Assembly (NCBI RefSeq): GCF_958295425.1
Contig: NC_081144.1
Coordinates: 7,107,186-7,171,185 of the forward strand
Direction of reading: 5' to 3'
From: Solea solea
Lineage: Eukaryota; Chordata; Actinopteri; Pleuronectiformes; Soleidae
DNA length: 64,000 nucleotides
The position numbers were made by a program, and so were the translations under genes. Below are positions 1 through 11,700 of the stretch, one piece after another. Each line of letters starts with the position of its first letter. Position 1 is the stretch's first letter. The notes under the pieces were generated by a model that was not told the DNA's origin, ran no database searches, and saw nothing but the letters and a program-made list of their open reading frames with translations.

Positions 1-646
1 TATGAAGGCCACAACCCTTAAAAATTAGCTTCAGATGTGCTATAAGGTCAACCTTTGTTCTTGTCATTTGGACCTAATGAAAGATTATAAGAAAAATCAG
101 TGAAGAAACACCACTGGTAACTTAGCAGAGTCCCAAAGTGACAACCGTACAGTCTTTCCACCAAATATTCTGACATATTCATTCTTGCATTAAAATAACA
201 AATAAGAAGCAGATTACTTTTCTTCCTATTGACTGATCTATTAATTGCCGGGCTTTTAACGCTAAGCTATTCAGCTGCTGTCACTTAATATTCACTGGAC
301 AGCCTCGAGATTAGTATTGATTTTCACGTCTAACTCCAGAGTATTCCCCGAAAATTTCAAACTAATCCTTTAATGCCACAGTAATGAAAGATAAGAGGTG
401 ATTCTCTAACTTAAGAAGAGATTTCGTTGTCTTATTCCGTACATATTTTTCTCTCTTTAAAACAAGAGGATGTCTGCGGCCTGTCTGCGTTGCCGCAGAA
501 GCCCTCTCCGGTTTTTTACTTTTTCTCCACACAGCCTTTACATGCACATTGGGTCACTGTCTCGGTGACAGAATGATTAATCCACCTATCAGGGGAGAAG
601 GAAAAGGGCTGAGCTGAGGGGGAGAAGGAGAATGTATGGTAACTGG

Positions 647-752
647 CTATAAATGATCATGCAGCTCCTTGTTCAGCATTCAAAACCTTGGCGCCTCCTT
701 CCTCCTTTCCAAGGATTCCTCCTGATAATAGCTGAGTCACATTCAGCTGCAG
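647..752 (+). promoter_or_regulatory. Candidate TATA promoter and non-coding first exon
   Basis: A TATA-like CTATAAAT at 647-654 is followed about 100 bases later by a good splice donor (CTGCAG|GTGAGA, exon end 752). Together they could form a non-coding first exon of about 70 bases that joins the acceptor at 8,544/8,545 in front of the synaptotagmin start codon. The surrounding 600-1,000 region is less AT-rich than its neighbours. This is a pattern-based guess; TATA-like strings are common in AT-rich DNA, and another donor-like site (TTTATG|GTAAGT) lies near 5,083. Confidence 0.25.
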
Positions 753-1236
753 GTGAGAATAAGCGTTCTTTATCTGCACAAGCAGGTTTGTAAATGAGCC
801 TCTCTGGCCCGCCCTTTGGGTCACTGCACAGGGAGATTCATGAGGAACGGTCTCTCTAATTGTCTTTGGTGAGATGATGAGCGAGGCACCCTTTTTGACA
901 TCCTTATCTCGGTAGCTGCCCTCAGATCTGCGGTGACATCAGCAGGATTTCCTGTTTCATTTTGCTGACATGAAGATGTAATTGCCATGGTGACACATCT
1001 GACTGATGATCAGTGTCTCTTCTTTTCTTGCGGATGCTTGTGTTGTTTATTTTTTTGAGTATTTGCGCCGCCCTAATTCTAAGCACAAGAGTCTTTTCTT
1101 AAATGTCCTGTCCCGGACAGTTTGGCACATCATTTGTTGAGCGAATGATTGACTCTGTTCATGCAGAGTGAAGTTTATAGCAGCATTGCTTTACCCTAGA
1201 AAATAACCCAGTATTATTTCACCTTTGGTAGGAAAA

Positions 1237-1267
1237 TAGTATGTTTACCACGTAGGTAAACATACTA
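1237..1267. promoter_or_regulatory. Perfect inverted repeat with paired forkhead-like motifs
   Basis: Two 13-bp arms (TAGTATGTTTACC and its exact reverse complement) flank the 5-bp spacer ACGTA. Each arm contains TGTTTAC/GTAAACA, the core bound by forkhead (FOX) proteins, so the site offers two FOX cores facing each other. Binding is not shown by sequence alone. Confidence 0.35.
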
Positions 1268-1611
1268 CAAGTGAACATAGAGATTGTTCTGTGAAGGTAT
1301 CAAACGGATGAATTCATGGAGAAAATCACACAACCTTTGAACTAATTTCCCGTAAATTTCGGGGAGGGATAGCGGTTTTCAAAATGTTGCACTACCTACT
1401 ACTATACCCGAGAACATATTGAGCTCTTAAAGTGCCACCATTATGACCGGCATTAATATAAAGTGGTGTAAAAAGATCTAACAAATTCAGCCATAAACAT
1501 TTCACCGGAGGCAGATTTATGTGCACCTGCACGCCGCCCATGTCTGTAACTGTAAAAAAACACACTAACATCAGAGCAAAATTATGTTCATAAGGAGTGC
1601 ATTTGTGCCTC

Positions 1612-1636
1612 TGTGTGTGTGTGTGTGTGTGTGTGT
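1612..1636. repeat. TG microsatellite
   Basis: Twelve uninterrupted TG units. It drives a false short ORF on each strand. Confidence 0.9.
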
Positions 1637-2258
1637 CTGCCTGCCTGCCCGAGAGACAGAGAGCTAAGATTTAACATGACGATCAGTGTTAATACTGTGG
1701 CAGGAAAGAGCTCTGTAAAGTGTGAAAAAACTGCAGCGCGTGAGAGAGAGAGAGCGCCGGTGTGGGGGCGTGGTCTGTATTGCGTCCTCATGTTGCTACT
1801 CAGCTGTAAGAGCTCCAAGTACCATCGGGGGGGCTTGGGTACCACTGATGGTATGAGTATCATTACACTGATAACCGAGATCGTCGGAAAAGTGAGACGT
1901 AAGGAAGCACCTGACCTATTGACGGGGGTTGATACGTGATCTTTTTTAGATTTTCCCTGTCTTTAAGGACTGCTATCATTTGTATTGACCTTTCAAATGA
2001 TGAATGAAAAGACTAATTTGCTGTTACATCGTGGTCTACCTTCTTTCTGTGAGATCATCCCAAGCTGTAATTCTCCTGGATGCCCTTGTTTACGGTGTTT
2101 TATGACCGCCTGTCATAAAAACAAGAAAACATTTTTGAAATCTTTCAAAAAGACCTGTGTTTTTTTCAAGCTAAAAATGGTATTATTATTTATTTGGCAA
2201 ATAACAAACTCAATTCAACTTTTTTTATTCGCAAATTTGAGCCGGCTTCTCTGAGAAG

Positions 2259-2528
2259 TAGGGCTGAACAATTAATCGAAATTTTATCGAACTCGCCATA
2301 CAGCCTACTGCAATTTTCACACATCTTATTCTACAGACTAAAGAGAACATCTTTGTCTCTCGCAGATCTGCACAAATGTCACACAGCTATTGTTTTATTG
2401 TGTTTTTCGAATGAAAATGAGAATAATGATGTACAAATGACCACTCCCTCTGATACCACGAATCACATTACAATTGCAACTCCTGTCAAAAATAATCACA
2501 GATATTTATTCAAAATCGTTCAGGCCCA
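2259..2528. mobile_element. hAT-like miniature transposon with exact 8-bp target duplication
   Basis: The element begins TAGGGCTGAACAATTAATCG and ends ...AAAATCGTTCAGGCCCA, imperfect terminal inverted repeats of the 'gggctgaacgatt' type common in fish. It is bracketed by the identical 8-mer CTGAGAAG at 2,251-2,258 and 2,529-2,536, the target-site duplication length of hAT transposons. At 270 bp it has no transposase and must have been mobilised in trans. It was read through by a false short ORF. Confidence 0.75.
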
Positions 2529-5022
2529 CTGAGAAGTCATGAATGAATCAAAGTAAATAACTATAATTTCACATTTTAATCAAGAAATAATAATGCGCTT
2601 TACCCTTTTTTTCTCCATTTTTTTATTTATAAAACTGTACGTTTGAAAATTCATGGGGAACAATAATAATTATATTTTAGCATTCAAAATATCATTTTAT
2701 TGAAAGAGTTTCCACATGCATACATATGACAGAAACATAAAAAATGATTTTGATCATTACCAATGCTGTTAATTGAGGGCAGCTGTGCCATAAACCGTAC
2801 ATTGGGCGGCGGTCCAGTACATTTTGTACTAATAATTAGATTATTCCAATACTTGTGGTGTAATAAGCAGCAGAATCATGCATTAAGAACGTGGGGCGGC
2901 CGGCCTCTGTTTTCCTATAAATCATCATTGGATTTCAGAAAGCACGGCGATTCTTGCACAGCCTTCACCGATCATTTTACAAAATAATTCATTGACAAAT
3001 GTGTCGTGAAGTTACACCACACCCACCTCTCCACTACCTAGTTACAATAAGTGTTTATCCAGGCAAATGCTGAATCTGAATCCACTCTGTAGGTGTTTCT
3101 TGGCATTTTCAGCCATATTTCCATATTTGCAGCTGTCTTGCTTCACCGGGGCGACAGTATAATGCTGCTGTGATGTGAAATGATACACTCCATGTGTGTA
3201 GCGCCTGAATGTCACCAGGCATGAGATCTAAACACAGCTATGCTGACAAACACAGAGAGAGTTGTTTGGAGCTGATAGGCTTAGTTGTTTTTTGGTGTGA
3301 ACTCATTTTGGCGACGGCTTGAATGTAGCAGGCATTCATTTATATTTAAAAGTTGCGCACTACAACTTTAATTTTAATAAGGCAGGCACAGATGCCACAT
3401 TTGTGCTGTTGTAAAACTATACTGCGATGTTTTTTGACACAAAAATATCTCATTATGATAATCAAAACATTGTCATGTATAAAACATGAGGAGTTATTAA
3501 ATATTTGAATTGCTGTTAAGTAAAAAACCCTCAGCACCCGTCAGATGCTTGGCGTTCTCCCACTGGTGTTCTTGAAAGCTCTTGGTCAAGAGTTTCAGAA
3601 TCTGGCAGTGGCACTTGAACACACTGTGCCATGCACCGAGTTTGCCAGAAACTCTTTTGTCAGTCTCTTGGCTTTCGACAATTACACGACAAAAGATGCT
3701 TTACAACTACAGCAGGCTCCTTTCTGCTGAAATCCGTGGGTGCTACATACTCTGCGTTTGAGCGACTGTGTCAATGCCGGCTGGGGATCTGCATAGCTGC
3801 AGAGCTATACCCTAATATTATGTGCAAGTGATAGTGAGGGATGCAGGGTGTTACAGGAGGATCTTGTAACGTGGCTGGAAAAACAGCAGTGAAACACAAA
3901 AGAAAGAATGCAAACGACAGCATGTTGTGATGAGAATGAAGTGGTGCGGTACAGTCAGTGGTACTTCTCACAATAGCAGGATTGAGAGTTGCTGCATTAC
4001 TCTGTGTTATTCTGCTTCTACAATGGAATGAAATCTTGGGTACAGTTTAGACCACTTTCCATAGTCTCATCCTTCACTTGTAAATAACAAGGAATACTGC
4101 CACAACACAGGCCTTCTAATCCTTTTCAGACTTGGACAAAATGAGACTGTTATGACTGTGGGAGCCCCAAGTCCATTTCAACAGGGGTGAATAACTGTAG
4201 AACAGCAAGAGTTCAGGAGCACAGTGGCACATTATCTCTAATTGAAACGATTCCACTGTCTCAGCTCAGCTTTCTGAATACAGTAATGCTCTGTCTGATG
4301 GATCTAATAAAATACGATGTCCCTTGTTCTCTAAGTGTTCCAGTAATCATAGTCCAGACAGATCATAGGTCAGCTGTGACTCAGAGGCAGCCGACTCAAT
4401 GTTCTCCTCACACTGTCCTCCAGTGTGTTCATCAGAAATTCAAGATGCATGTGGTGCCTTACACTTTAAGTTATTTCCTCAGTATCTAATGCGGCTCCGG
4501 CCTAAAATAGCTCAACGGGACTGAGATGAACTGGAAGAGTCACTCGGCAAGTGTAAATTCCAAATTAGAGCGCACAAGCATATGTAACTTGTCGGAGACA
4601 GATGATCTGCACGTCACATGAAGGTTTGGACTTGGCCTGTGTCTGAAATGATCAAATTAAGAATGTCTCGAGTATAAAAAAATGAAAAACATCCTTCTTT
4701 ATTGGCGCAATCACATTAGTAAGACTTAGAGGAAATGAAGCTGCACAGCTAGTTCAGCTAGAGGCCAACCACCCCGATCCACCTACACGTAGCCCATAAT
4801 GTCACAGATGGTGGAGGGCCTCAGTGGGGGCTGAATGATTTCACTGGGGTCACATTAGTGAGATTGCTTTGTGTCTTAAAGGACGCCGGTCGTCTGGCTG
4901 CCTGTGACAACCGCACAGCCATTGCTGTTGTTTCCCCTTGAATACAACAACCTTTTCACTGTGCCTTAATATTCAATACTTAATTTCCCGCCCCAGTGCT
5001 CCTGACTGTTGCCCCGAGCAGC

Positions 5023-5034
5023 GGTCACGTGACC
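5023..5034. promoter_or_regulatory. Palindromic GGTCACGTGACC E-box/CLEAR-like site
   Basis: A perfect 12-bp palindrome containing GTCACGTGAC, the consensus for the CLEAR element bound by TFEB/MITF and also a strong USF-type E-box. It lies 3.5 kb upstream of the synaptotagmin start codon, about 50 bases before a donor-like TTTATG|GTAAGT. Known of the motif: CLEAR sites mark lysosome and secretory-organelle genes. Function here is inference. Confidence 0.3.
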
Positions 5035-7515
5035 CCCATAGCCGGATTTCTCTCCATTTACAGAAGCCATTTTGTGTGTTTATGGTAAGTCTTTGCAGGC
5101 CTTGAATCAAGTCCATTTATAATGAGTGATCATTTATGTTCAAATGTTACACACACACACACACACACTTGCACACCCTCACAAGCACATATTGATCAGC
5201 TACTGGCAGTTAGCAGTGTGTACTGTAGGCAAGTTGTCAAGGCTGGGGGGAAACAAAGGACTTGGTGTTTGACTGTCGATTGCTAATTAATTGCGGTTCA
5301 GGGTACTTGTTGTGGTGTAATGAAACAGCTGCACGACTTTAGCTCACTCACCTTAGGTTGTTTTCTTTTAGATCTGACCTGGGTGCTAATAAGGTCTTAA
5401 TAAACACAGTTCCTCCATGAACGGTGACGGCTCCACCGCAGACCCAGGGTTTCCCATCACCGTGTGGTCAGTGACTCATCACACGTGTGGCGTCACATTG
5501 CGTGTCTTTGTCATGTGGTAACATGTGCATGTTCTCCCACCGCTCTCATTTCCTCGTGATACTTTCATGGATTACATTAAACAAAAGCAGATTAGTGCCT
5601 TAAATAGACTGTAAAGAGCGCCTCCTTCGCTGAAGGACTAAAAATTTAGAGCATGAAATTCACCGTCTTAGGTTTGAACCTTTGGAGCAAAATTAAACCA
5701 CTAAAAGTGTCTGAAAGTAAAATAAGGAATCTTATGAAAACAACAGAAATATAATGCAAGAATAATTGATAAAATCTCAACTGCAAATGAAGAAGGGAAA
5801 TTAGTAAAGTTTTGAGCATTTTAGAGAGATAATATTTTAATTTCCACAATTGAAATGAACAACTGTTTTTTTTATTCTAGTTACACAAAGTGTTTTTTTT
5901 CTTCTTAGACATGCAGTCTAACAGATGCATACCATTTCTATCGCAAAAGTGGTTGTTCAATCAATTTGAACACTGTGTTTAAATCGTCTTTTTCATTTTC
6001 AGCTGATTTTCTTGAAGCTGCCTGCCCTCACCTGCATCGTGTAGACGGAACTTCATTTTCAGTTTAACTGTTAACTGCAGGTCTTAGAGGGTTCTGAACC
6101 GTCCAACTCGGAGCAGTAAATGTAGTGATCAGTGGTGGACTATGCCCACAGCTGCACTTCTCCGGGCAATCAAGCTGAGCCTTTTTTTTGTAGGATATTA
6201 TGACTCGAAGTAGAACGTTTACAAAATGAGGCTCGCGTTGGGGGATATAGTTCCAAACCCCCACCAATCGCAGTGAGATGGGTATTATAGTAAATGTTTA
6301 TTGAATAAAATGTCTATTTAAATTTTAAATGTATCCTGTGAAGGCTTTCCTGAGCATCAAGCCTCTTGTCTCAGTAATTCCCTGCCTCGCTCTCACACAA
6401 TTACACACATGCACCTAAAGCAGCTCGGTAAAGATCTGTTGGCCACGGCGCAGCTTCTCTGGAGCAGATGGAGGTTAGGAGTCTTGCTCAAGGGCATCTC
6501 AGTGGTGGTAATGAGCAAAAGGGAGGCTCTATTGCTTCTTTTCACAGATGGATGCTGTTGGTTCAGGGACTAAATCACCAACATCGCTGTCAGAATCCCT
6601 GATTTCTTACTTTTAGCACACATTTAGGAGCAAAGCCTCCTAAGGAACTACTGTGTGCATGCCCACTGTTCTGTTCTGTTCATACTAAACAAGAGTCTGC
6701 GCTTGCCACGCCTGCGTATTTCACCCAGTTCTGTATGTCCTTGTGTTCTTTGAGCACTGAGTTCAAAGCAGACCTCCTTGCATGATCTCAAGCAAGTTTC
6801 CATTAATTGGAAAGTGCTGTGCTGCGTGGGAGACTCAAGCTGGAGGTGTGCTTGCGTTTGTCCACATCGGGACCCCAGAGGACCTTTGCTGAGATGTGGA
6901 AAATGCGATCTGGGCCTAGAGTGGTTAACCAGCCTTCTGTACTTGGCCTCTTGTCAACCCTCCACACAAGCGTATGAATGCACCAGGAGCAGTCAGTTAA
7001 CATCTAACTCCTCGCAAATCCATTTTGTTAAATACCTAAAGGTGAGCTTTGAAGGTGCAAAACTGTATTTTTCAATAATAAAAGCCATTTATCGTTGATT
7101 TGTCTGCAGTGAGCACTAACAGCTGACCTGGGCAACAGCACTAATGGCTGCAATAAAAAAAATAACCTTAGCCTTTGTCCTCTCTGTCCGTCCTCAGAGT
7201 GGAGGAGATAAAAACGCTTGAGCACATATCTATGAATGTTAATTTAATTGGACTGGCTTGTCCTGTTGTGAGGGACAAACAGGTTAAAGTGCTTATAAAC
7301 CTCCAGTGTGCGTGGATGCTTTCCATATTACCACAATATCTGCAGTAATGTGTGAGACAGCGCCGAGACAGTGAGGCCTGTGATTGCCCGCTTTATTGCG
7401 CAATTCAGTTCTAAATGTGCGGCGGGTGAAGACAATTCACGGTCGTTTTCTTAATCACCTGGACAATTCATGCACAATGGTTTAGGGCACATTTGTAATA
7501 TCACTGTGTTATTTT

Positions 7516-7725
7516 ACACCTTCTGCCGCTTTATCCTCCACACGAGGGTCATGGGGGGGTCACACTCACACCTACGGTCAATCTAGAGTCTCCAATTTGC
7601 CTAATCCCCGAATCTGCATGTTTTTGGACCGTGGCAGGAAACCGGACAACCCAGAGAAATCACTCACACACACACACAGGGAGACCATGCAAACTCCATG
7701 CAGAAAGGCCCTTGTTTGCAAAACC
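7516..7725 (+). repeat. Dispersed fish retroposon, copy 1
   Basis: Contains 'ccgctttatcct', 'gtcaatctagagtc', 'gcatgtttttgga' and 'catgcaaactccatgcag' in the same order as copies near 12,060, 23,640 (reverse), 35,200 (reverse) and 36,640. Several copies end in short tandem repeats such as (gatg)n or (gagt)n, as 3' ends of L2/CR1-type LINEs and dependent SINEs do. The family name is not certain. Confidence 0.7.
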
Positions 7726-8544
7726 GCGTCTTCCTGCTGCAAAGGCAAGAGTTATTGTACACACTGTCAGTCTCAATTTGTATAATTATAATATATAATA
7801 CTGGCAGAATTGCTGGCACCAGCTTGGAAAACTGGCAGCAGAGAGAGAAGGGGAATTCCTCTTTAATAAAAATAAGCAGAGGTCTCTTCTTGTGACGCCC
7901 GTCATCCCTCTCTGCTCTCTGGGTCTCACCCGATCACTCATCACTCTGTTGGCAGGCTCCACTTGGTACACTGTGATTTCTGGAAACGATAAGAGCTCCG
8001 ACTGAACATTTGTTTGGTCTGTGGAAACACCGCTGTGGAACGGCCCCGCAGTTGTTTGCTTTGTTTCGGCCGCAGAGCCACATGTCCAAACTAAACGTGA
8101 TGAATTGATAACTGGTGGTTATTCGTCATACATATTGTGTCACTGATCTGAATTCATTGTATTCATTAGACATGAATAGTGAACCGTACATGCATCATGG
8201 TGTTTAAGCTGTTAATACACATACAGTCAAATTGTTTTGCACAAATTCTAAAGATTATGCCTCTCGGTCTCGGATTTAGCCTAAAAATAACTCTCACTGA
8301 CGCAGGTAGCGATTTGATAGAACGCAAATCATTCCTTCATCCTTTATTTTCTGGTAACCTAACGCCTCATTATTAATGTCAGACTCGTGCGTGACCGTAT
8401 TTGTCCAAGGCATGTCTCTGGAAATATGAAAACTGGCCAAATAAATCAACCCTTTGATAATGAGCAACATCTGCCTGTTGGACTTACATAAGTGTAATGT
8501 GCATTCACTCATGGCTGTGTGTTGTTTTCCCTGCTGCTTTTCAG

Positions 8545-8757
8545 GGACCGCGTGTGCAGCCTAAATGACGAAGTTCAACTTGTTCAGGCATCAGACAGCA
8601 CCCATGGTTGCTGCTAAGCCGACGGGGGCCAGTGCCTTGAGTGTGACTTCAGCCTCCGTCGCCGTCTCCACCGACAACTCCACCGAGCCCGTCAACGACA
8701 ACAATGCCTTCGACGAGATCAAGAACAAGTTCCTGAACGAGATCGACAAGATCCCAC
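8545..8757 (+). other. syt2: syt2 first coding exon (vesicle-luminal region)
   Basis: The acceptor (tttcag) ends at 8,544, leaving 20 bases of 5' UTR before the ATG at 8,565. The exon encodes the luminal N-terminus, starting [13 protein letters not shown], with a Ser/Thr/Val-rich stretch, an NST glycosylation motif and the conserved [14 protein letters not shown] before the membrane span. The donor CCCAC|GTGAGT splits the codon for the leucine that opens the membrane segment, a boundary shared with other synaptotagmins. Confidence 0.85.
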
Positions 8758-11700
8758 GTGAGTGCCAGCCCGAGCCCAAACCTGTTCCGATCAACCAACT
8801 CGCACTGATGTCACGCCAAAGCAATGATTTTGGAATTAGATTTTCTCTATTGCCGCAGGCATCTGCAGCCTCATAATGTCTTTATTCGGTATCGATCACT
8901 GGCTGCCCTTCCTAATGGCAGAGAAATCTAATTTTCACCCAATCTAATTGCTAGACTAGCACCCCTCTTACTAAATATATTTGTCCCAGGACATGACATG
9001 GAATAGACTAAATGATCAGTTGGTCAAATGTCAAAGCATTTGCTTTTTCTGTGGATACATCATCCATGGCATTGATTCGTATTTTTCCCCCTCAGTGCCA
9101 ACCTGGGCCAGCATTGCCATCGCCGTGGTTGCCGCTCTACTCATTCTAACGTGCTGCCTCTGCATCATCAAGAAATGCTGTTGCAAGAAGAAGAAGAACA
9201 AGAAGGGCAAGAAGGGGAAGGGTGACATGGGAATGAAGAACCTGAAAGGCGGAGAGGTATGTTTCACCGCAGGGGGGTCACGTCACAGCCGAGGGAATTT
9301 GCACCACCAACACTGAACACGAAGCAGGGAATTGACACCTACACTGTGCACGATTCCAGACAAATATATACGGAGCCATTATGTGGGTTTTTATTATTGC
9401 TTTCTACCACAATGGACAGAAAATATGCATGAGTTTAACTCGAGGAACTTGAAAACAAGTAGTATTTTTGGAACAATTGTTCTCAAGCAACTTTACAGTG
9501 TATCAAATTACAAATGACTGACAGAAACTGTTTAACGATTTCATGGCTTTCTAACCCACTAAAGTCTATTCTCCACAGGTGTTAATTACATTCTTTACCC
9601 ACCATGAATACTTTTATTTCTCTCTCTTTCTTTGTTTTTTTGTAATTATTATTATTATTATTATTATTTACTGTATTTGTCATGAATGTTATTGGTGCTG
9701 TTTTTTGTGCTTTGGGATTTGAGTGGAAAATGACAGAGCCTTTAACTATTCAGCTCCAACTAAGTCATTAAGGAGTAATTATGAAAATTAGCAGTTTCGC
9801 ACAATGACATTGTTTTGGGCCTATAATTATTATTTTTTCCACACGTGTGATTGATAATTTGACAAAGCACACTGGGAAAACATCTAAAACTGGAGTTGTG
9901 TTAAGAACCCAGCGACCCTGCTGCACAGGATACGATTGTGCTGACGCGGAGGCTCCTCTGTCTGTCATTTTCCTCGCTCCCGACTGTGTAGCTGACTGCA
10001 TTTGCTGTGATTACCCTTCTTTGGTGTCTGCTGTGAGTTCAATCTCTTCCTTTGTCTCTGCTCTCCTCCTTCCTGCTTTGTGTCTTATGTGTGCTCCGTG
10101 TATCTTGACTGTGGTGGACTTCTCTGCCTACGGTAGGTCTGATGGCACGCGGCACCCCTCTCTGGCCGCTCTGTGTAAGCGCAGACCAGGGCAGAGGGGA
10201 GCATTTGTGGGGAGTGGGCTGGGCTGGGCTTGGAGGGATTGGATTGCAGTGATGATGACAATGAGTGCGATGGCTTCCTTAGTTTTTTTGCAAGCTTAGG
10301 TGCTGCGGGTGCTTGAGGAATCTATGGGAGCGTTTTAAGCTGCTTTCGCAAAAATCCACTGAACTGATATGCCGCACCAACTGCTATGTCTTGATTATCC
10401 AGAGATTGCAATTTTTTGGCTAAAACAACATACAAAGACATGTTTAAGTGGTTTGAAAATGAACATGAATCTCATCCTTTAGTCGAGCCTTTGAATGACG
10501 AGTGCACTCAGCAACTCACTAGAGATCACTAACATGCATGTGCAAGGGGTAAGCTGCGTATTTGTCAAAGCAAAATAGCTGCAAAAACAACCCTAAACGG
10601 AGAGCTTTGAGCACGTTTCCACCATGACAGACCTCAAAAGCGTATATCTCAAATCATTCCTCTCCACACAGTCATTGACTCCGGTCTGAAATTCACTAAC
10701 TGTGCAAACGCGCTCCAAAGCTCCACAACAGTTACAGCTGTTTGTAGGAAATGACAAAGACCAGCATACGCCCTTGCAGTAGGAACCATTGAATGGCCAC
10801 AACTTGACTTGAGAGTAACTTTCCTGGATGACCCATGCTGCTGACATACAAGGTGACAGTCATTGACACTCCCACCCTCCCCCTCTCTCCCCCTGAAGCA
10901 CTTGGGTCTCACTGAGGAGAAATGGTGGGCCGGGATGTTTGCCCACATTTGCAGTCAACTGATTTCAGTTGATTCCAAGTTGCGGCTACAACCATCTGAC
11001 AGTGTGAAGACTTGTTTCATTCGATAAAACCTCAGTGCCGAGCTCCGCACTTCCCCTCACGGAGTTGACCAAAGGGCACTCATTCAGACCCACCATGTCT
11101 TTATCTTTGAACCCCCACTGGAAGTATGAGAACTACTGGAAATTCTCTATGTAGCATGATCCCTCCATGGATGTGTACATTTCACTCCGAACACATGTAC
11201 AAAGGTTTTGGGCGTGATTAAAAAAAAAATATATATATATATACTGTATGTCATAGAGGTTTATATAAGGTTTTATAAGGTAATTCATGTACATTAATCA
11301 TCAGAAAGAAACTTGGATCCTGCATTGTGTGGCCTGGCATGCTTGAATGAAAAGCATTTAGCACAATTTAGTGTGAAAGTGTGCGTGCGTGTGCGTGCAT
11401 AGGAAGCATGCGTGAGAGCCTGCATGGAAGCAAATGTGAGTGTGTGCGTGTGTGTGTGTGTGTGTGCGTGTGTGTGCCCTGTTCCTCTTCCAGCTCTTCA
11501 TTGCGTAGCTGGACCCTTACGAAGACATCAATGTCTTTTCGAGACGCCAGCCATAGGGAAGTAGGCCATACTGAGTTATTAAACAACTTCATGAAATATC
11601 AGGAGTGAAAGTTTACTTTAATATTTATTATCTGAGCACATTTGCCCCTCGCTCGATTAGTCAGAGTTGAAAGAGCCGAGAGCCGGAGGAGGCGCTGGTG

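Larger units (their letters stand above)
1..8564. other. Non-coding region upstream of the syt2 coding start
   Basis: No open reading frame here looks like a real protein. The stretch is probably the 5' flank and/or first intron of the synaptotagmin gene, because the coding exon at 8,565 is preceded by a splice acceptor (cag ending at 8,544), so a non-coding first exon must lie further left. It holds a candidate promoter and first exon (about 647-752), a 31-bp perfect inverted repeat (1,237-1,267), a palindromic CACGTG site (5,023-5,034), a hAT-like miniature element (2,259-2,528), a dispersed retroposon copy (7,516-7,725) and short CA/TG tracts near 1,620, 5,152 and 7,665. Otherwise nothing was recognised. 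Confidence 0.6.

Noticed and set aside
9847..10299. 150-codon open frame in syt2 intron 2
   Set aside because: Composition is Cys/Ser/Leu-rich without domain marks; it runs through intronic sequence and has no promoter or splice support.
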